Assembly: GCF_037975245.1 (NCBI RefSeq)
Contig: NC_092561.1
Location: 16,313,001-16,377,000 of the forward strand
Origin: Apostichopus japonicus
Lineage: Eukaryota; Echinodermata; Holothuroidea; Aspidochirotida; Stichopodidae
Length of the DNA: 64,000 nt
Direction of reading: 5' to 3'
The notes beneath the pieces are model-generated. The model ran no database searches, had not been told where the DNA came from, and saw nothing but the letters and a program-made list of their open reading frames with translations. The position numbers were made by a program, and so were the translations under genes. Each line of letters opens with the position of its first letter. Position 1 is the first letter of the stretch. Below are positions 63,209 to 64,000 of this stretch, one piece after another.

Positions 63209-64000
63209 AGGGGAGGTTGCATTGCAATCGCCCATCGATTACCAACGGCTCTTTTAAGGGCCATCAAATCACCCAGAAAGACATACTCATTCCTCTCCTC
63301 AAACATGCTTGCGTCAGTGTCTTATTTCTCCTTTTAAGTTAGATGTATCAGCTAGCTGCAACCCTAATAATCGTGGGGCTTCGGACCCTCAGCCAAAAAC
63401 CAAAGGTCAGAAACCCCAAGATTTGAGTGAAAACTCCTGCTGGACAGAAATCTAACATCCCATAAAATAAAAAAAATTAAAAAACTATATATAATGTATG
63501 TAGGGAACTTTTCACATGATTTTGGCCGCAGGTTTTATGAATTAAGTATTTAGCAAGAGATCTTGGATTAGGGGATAAAGGGAACTTATTATTATTATTA
63601 TTATTTATTAATAATTTTTGTAACTTTTGGGGTTTGAAATAAAAATAGATATTGAGTTTTGCTGCTTCAATGAGCTTACTGGTAGCAATGCATCTGGGGT
63701 GTTAAGTCAGATCCTAAGGGCTTTATTATTAATAGTCTTAGAAATTTGAAACTTGTAACAACTAACGAGGCATATACTACCGCAAGTATTAATCGTTTCG
63801 CACCTTTCAATGTTATTAAGTCTGGAAATTTTAGTCGGTGTGTTACGTAATCAATTCGCAAAGCCAAGCCGAGGGAACGAGCATCAGCTCAAATTTTCCC
63901 CCGATCTACTGCGAGAGCCTATTGAAATGCCCGAGGCAGGTAAACTGTTATGGCAGTGGTATTAAATTTAAGATCTTCCGTGCTTTGAACGATAGAGATA
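63209..64000. other. H2A-H3 spacer, unit 11 (cut by window edge)
   Basis: Element A at 63800-63961. The H3 gene of this unit lies beyond the window. Confidence 0.8.

Overview
The window is a tandem array of replication-dependent core histone genes from an invertebrate animal. Each unit is about 5,758 bp and carries one copy each of H2A (+), H3 (-), H4 (+) and H2B (-), in that order. Both window edges fall inside the array. I count units from the H2A start codon. The starts are 495, 9425, 15184, 20944, 26405, 32162, 37921, 45553, 51312, 57070 and 62828, so there are ten complete or gapped units, the start of an eleventh, and the end of an earlier one at 1-494. All complete copies of each histone encode identical proteins. 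There is no H1 gene in the unit. H4 has Cys at the position that is Thr in most animals, and H3 has Glu instead of Asp at position 81. I recall both from sea urchin and other echinoderm core histones. A deuterostome invertebrate (echinoderm or hemichordate) is my best guess, but I cannot name the species.

The unit has a two-fold symmetric plan. H2B/H2A diverge from a 364 bp shared promoter and H3/H4 diverge from a 748 bp shared promoter. H2A/H3 and H4/H2B converge on spacers of about 1.2 kb and 2.0 kb. All four genes end in the same 16-nt histone stem-loop, then a CAG-purine block 12-13 nt further on, then a second conserved block (core AACATGC) 40-43 nt downstream. Each convergent spacer holds one diverged copy of the same 160 bp element, in inverted orientation. 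The H4-H2B spacer also holds two old retrotransposon 3' ends present in every unit: a 176 bp Jockey-like fragment with a 13 bp target duplication, and an L2/CR1-like fragment of about 745 bp.

Two young copies of one Jockey-like non-LTR retrotransposon interrupt the array. One (2529-5698, minus) separates H3 of unit 1 from its promoter. The other (43595-45456, plus) separates H2A of unit 8 from its promoter. Both are 5'-truncated with intact reading frames, both lie in sense with the histone gene, and both make a target duplication of about 11 bp. Both sit directly after TGTAG, 22-23 nt from the start of a TATA-like box, which is the predicted transcription start. With the older fragment, this makes three independent insertions of one family into the histone repeat. 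That is the main reason to suspect a histone-directed (or promoter-directed) retrotransposon.

A run of 100 N (26302-26401) replaces the end of H2B and most of the H2B/H2A promoter between units 4 and 5. By comparison with the other units, about 399 bp should be there.
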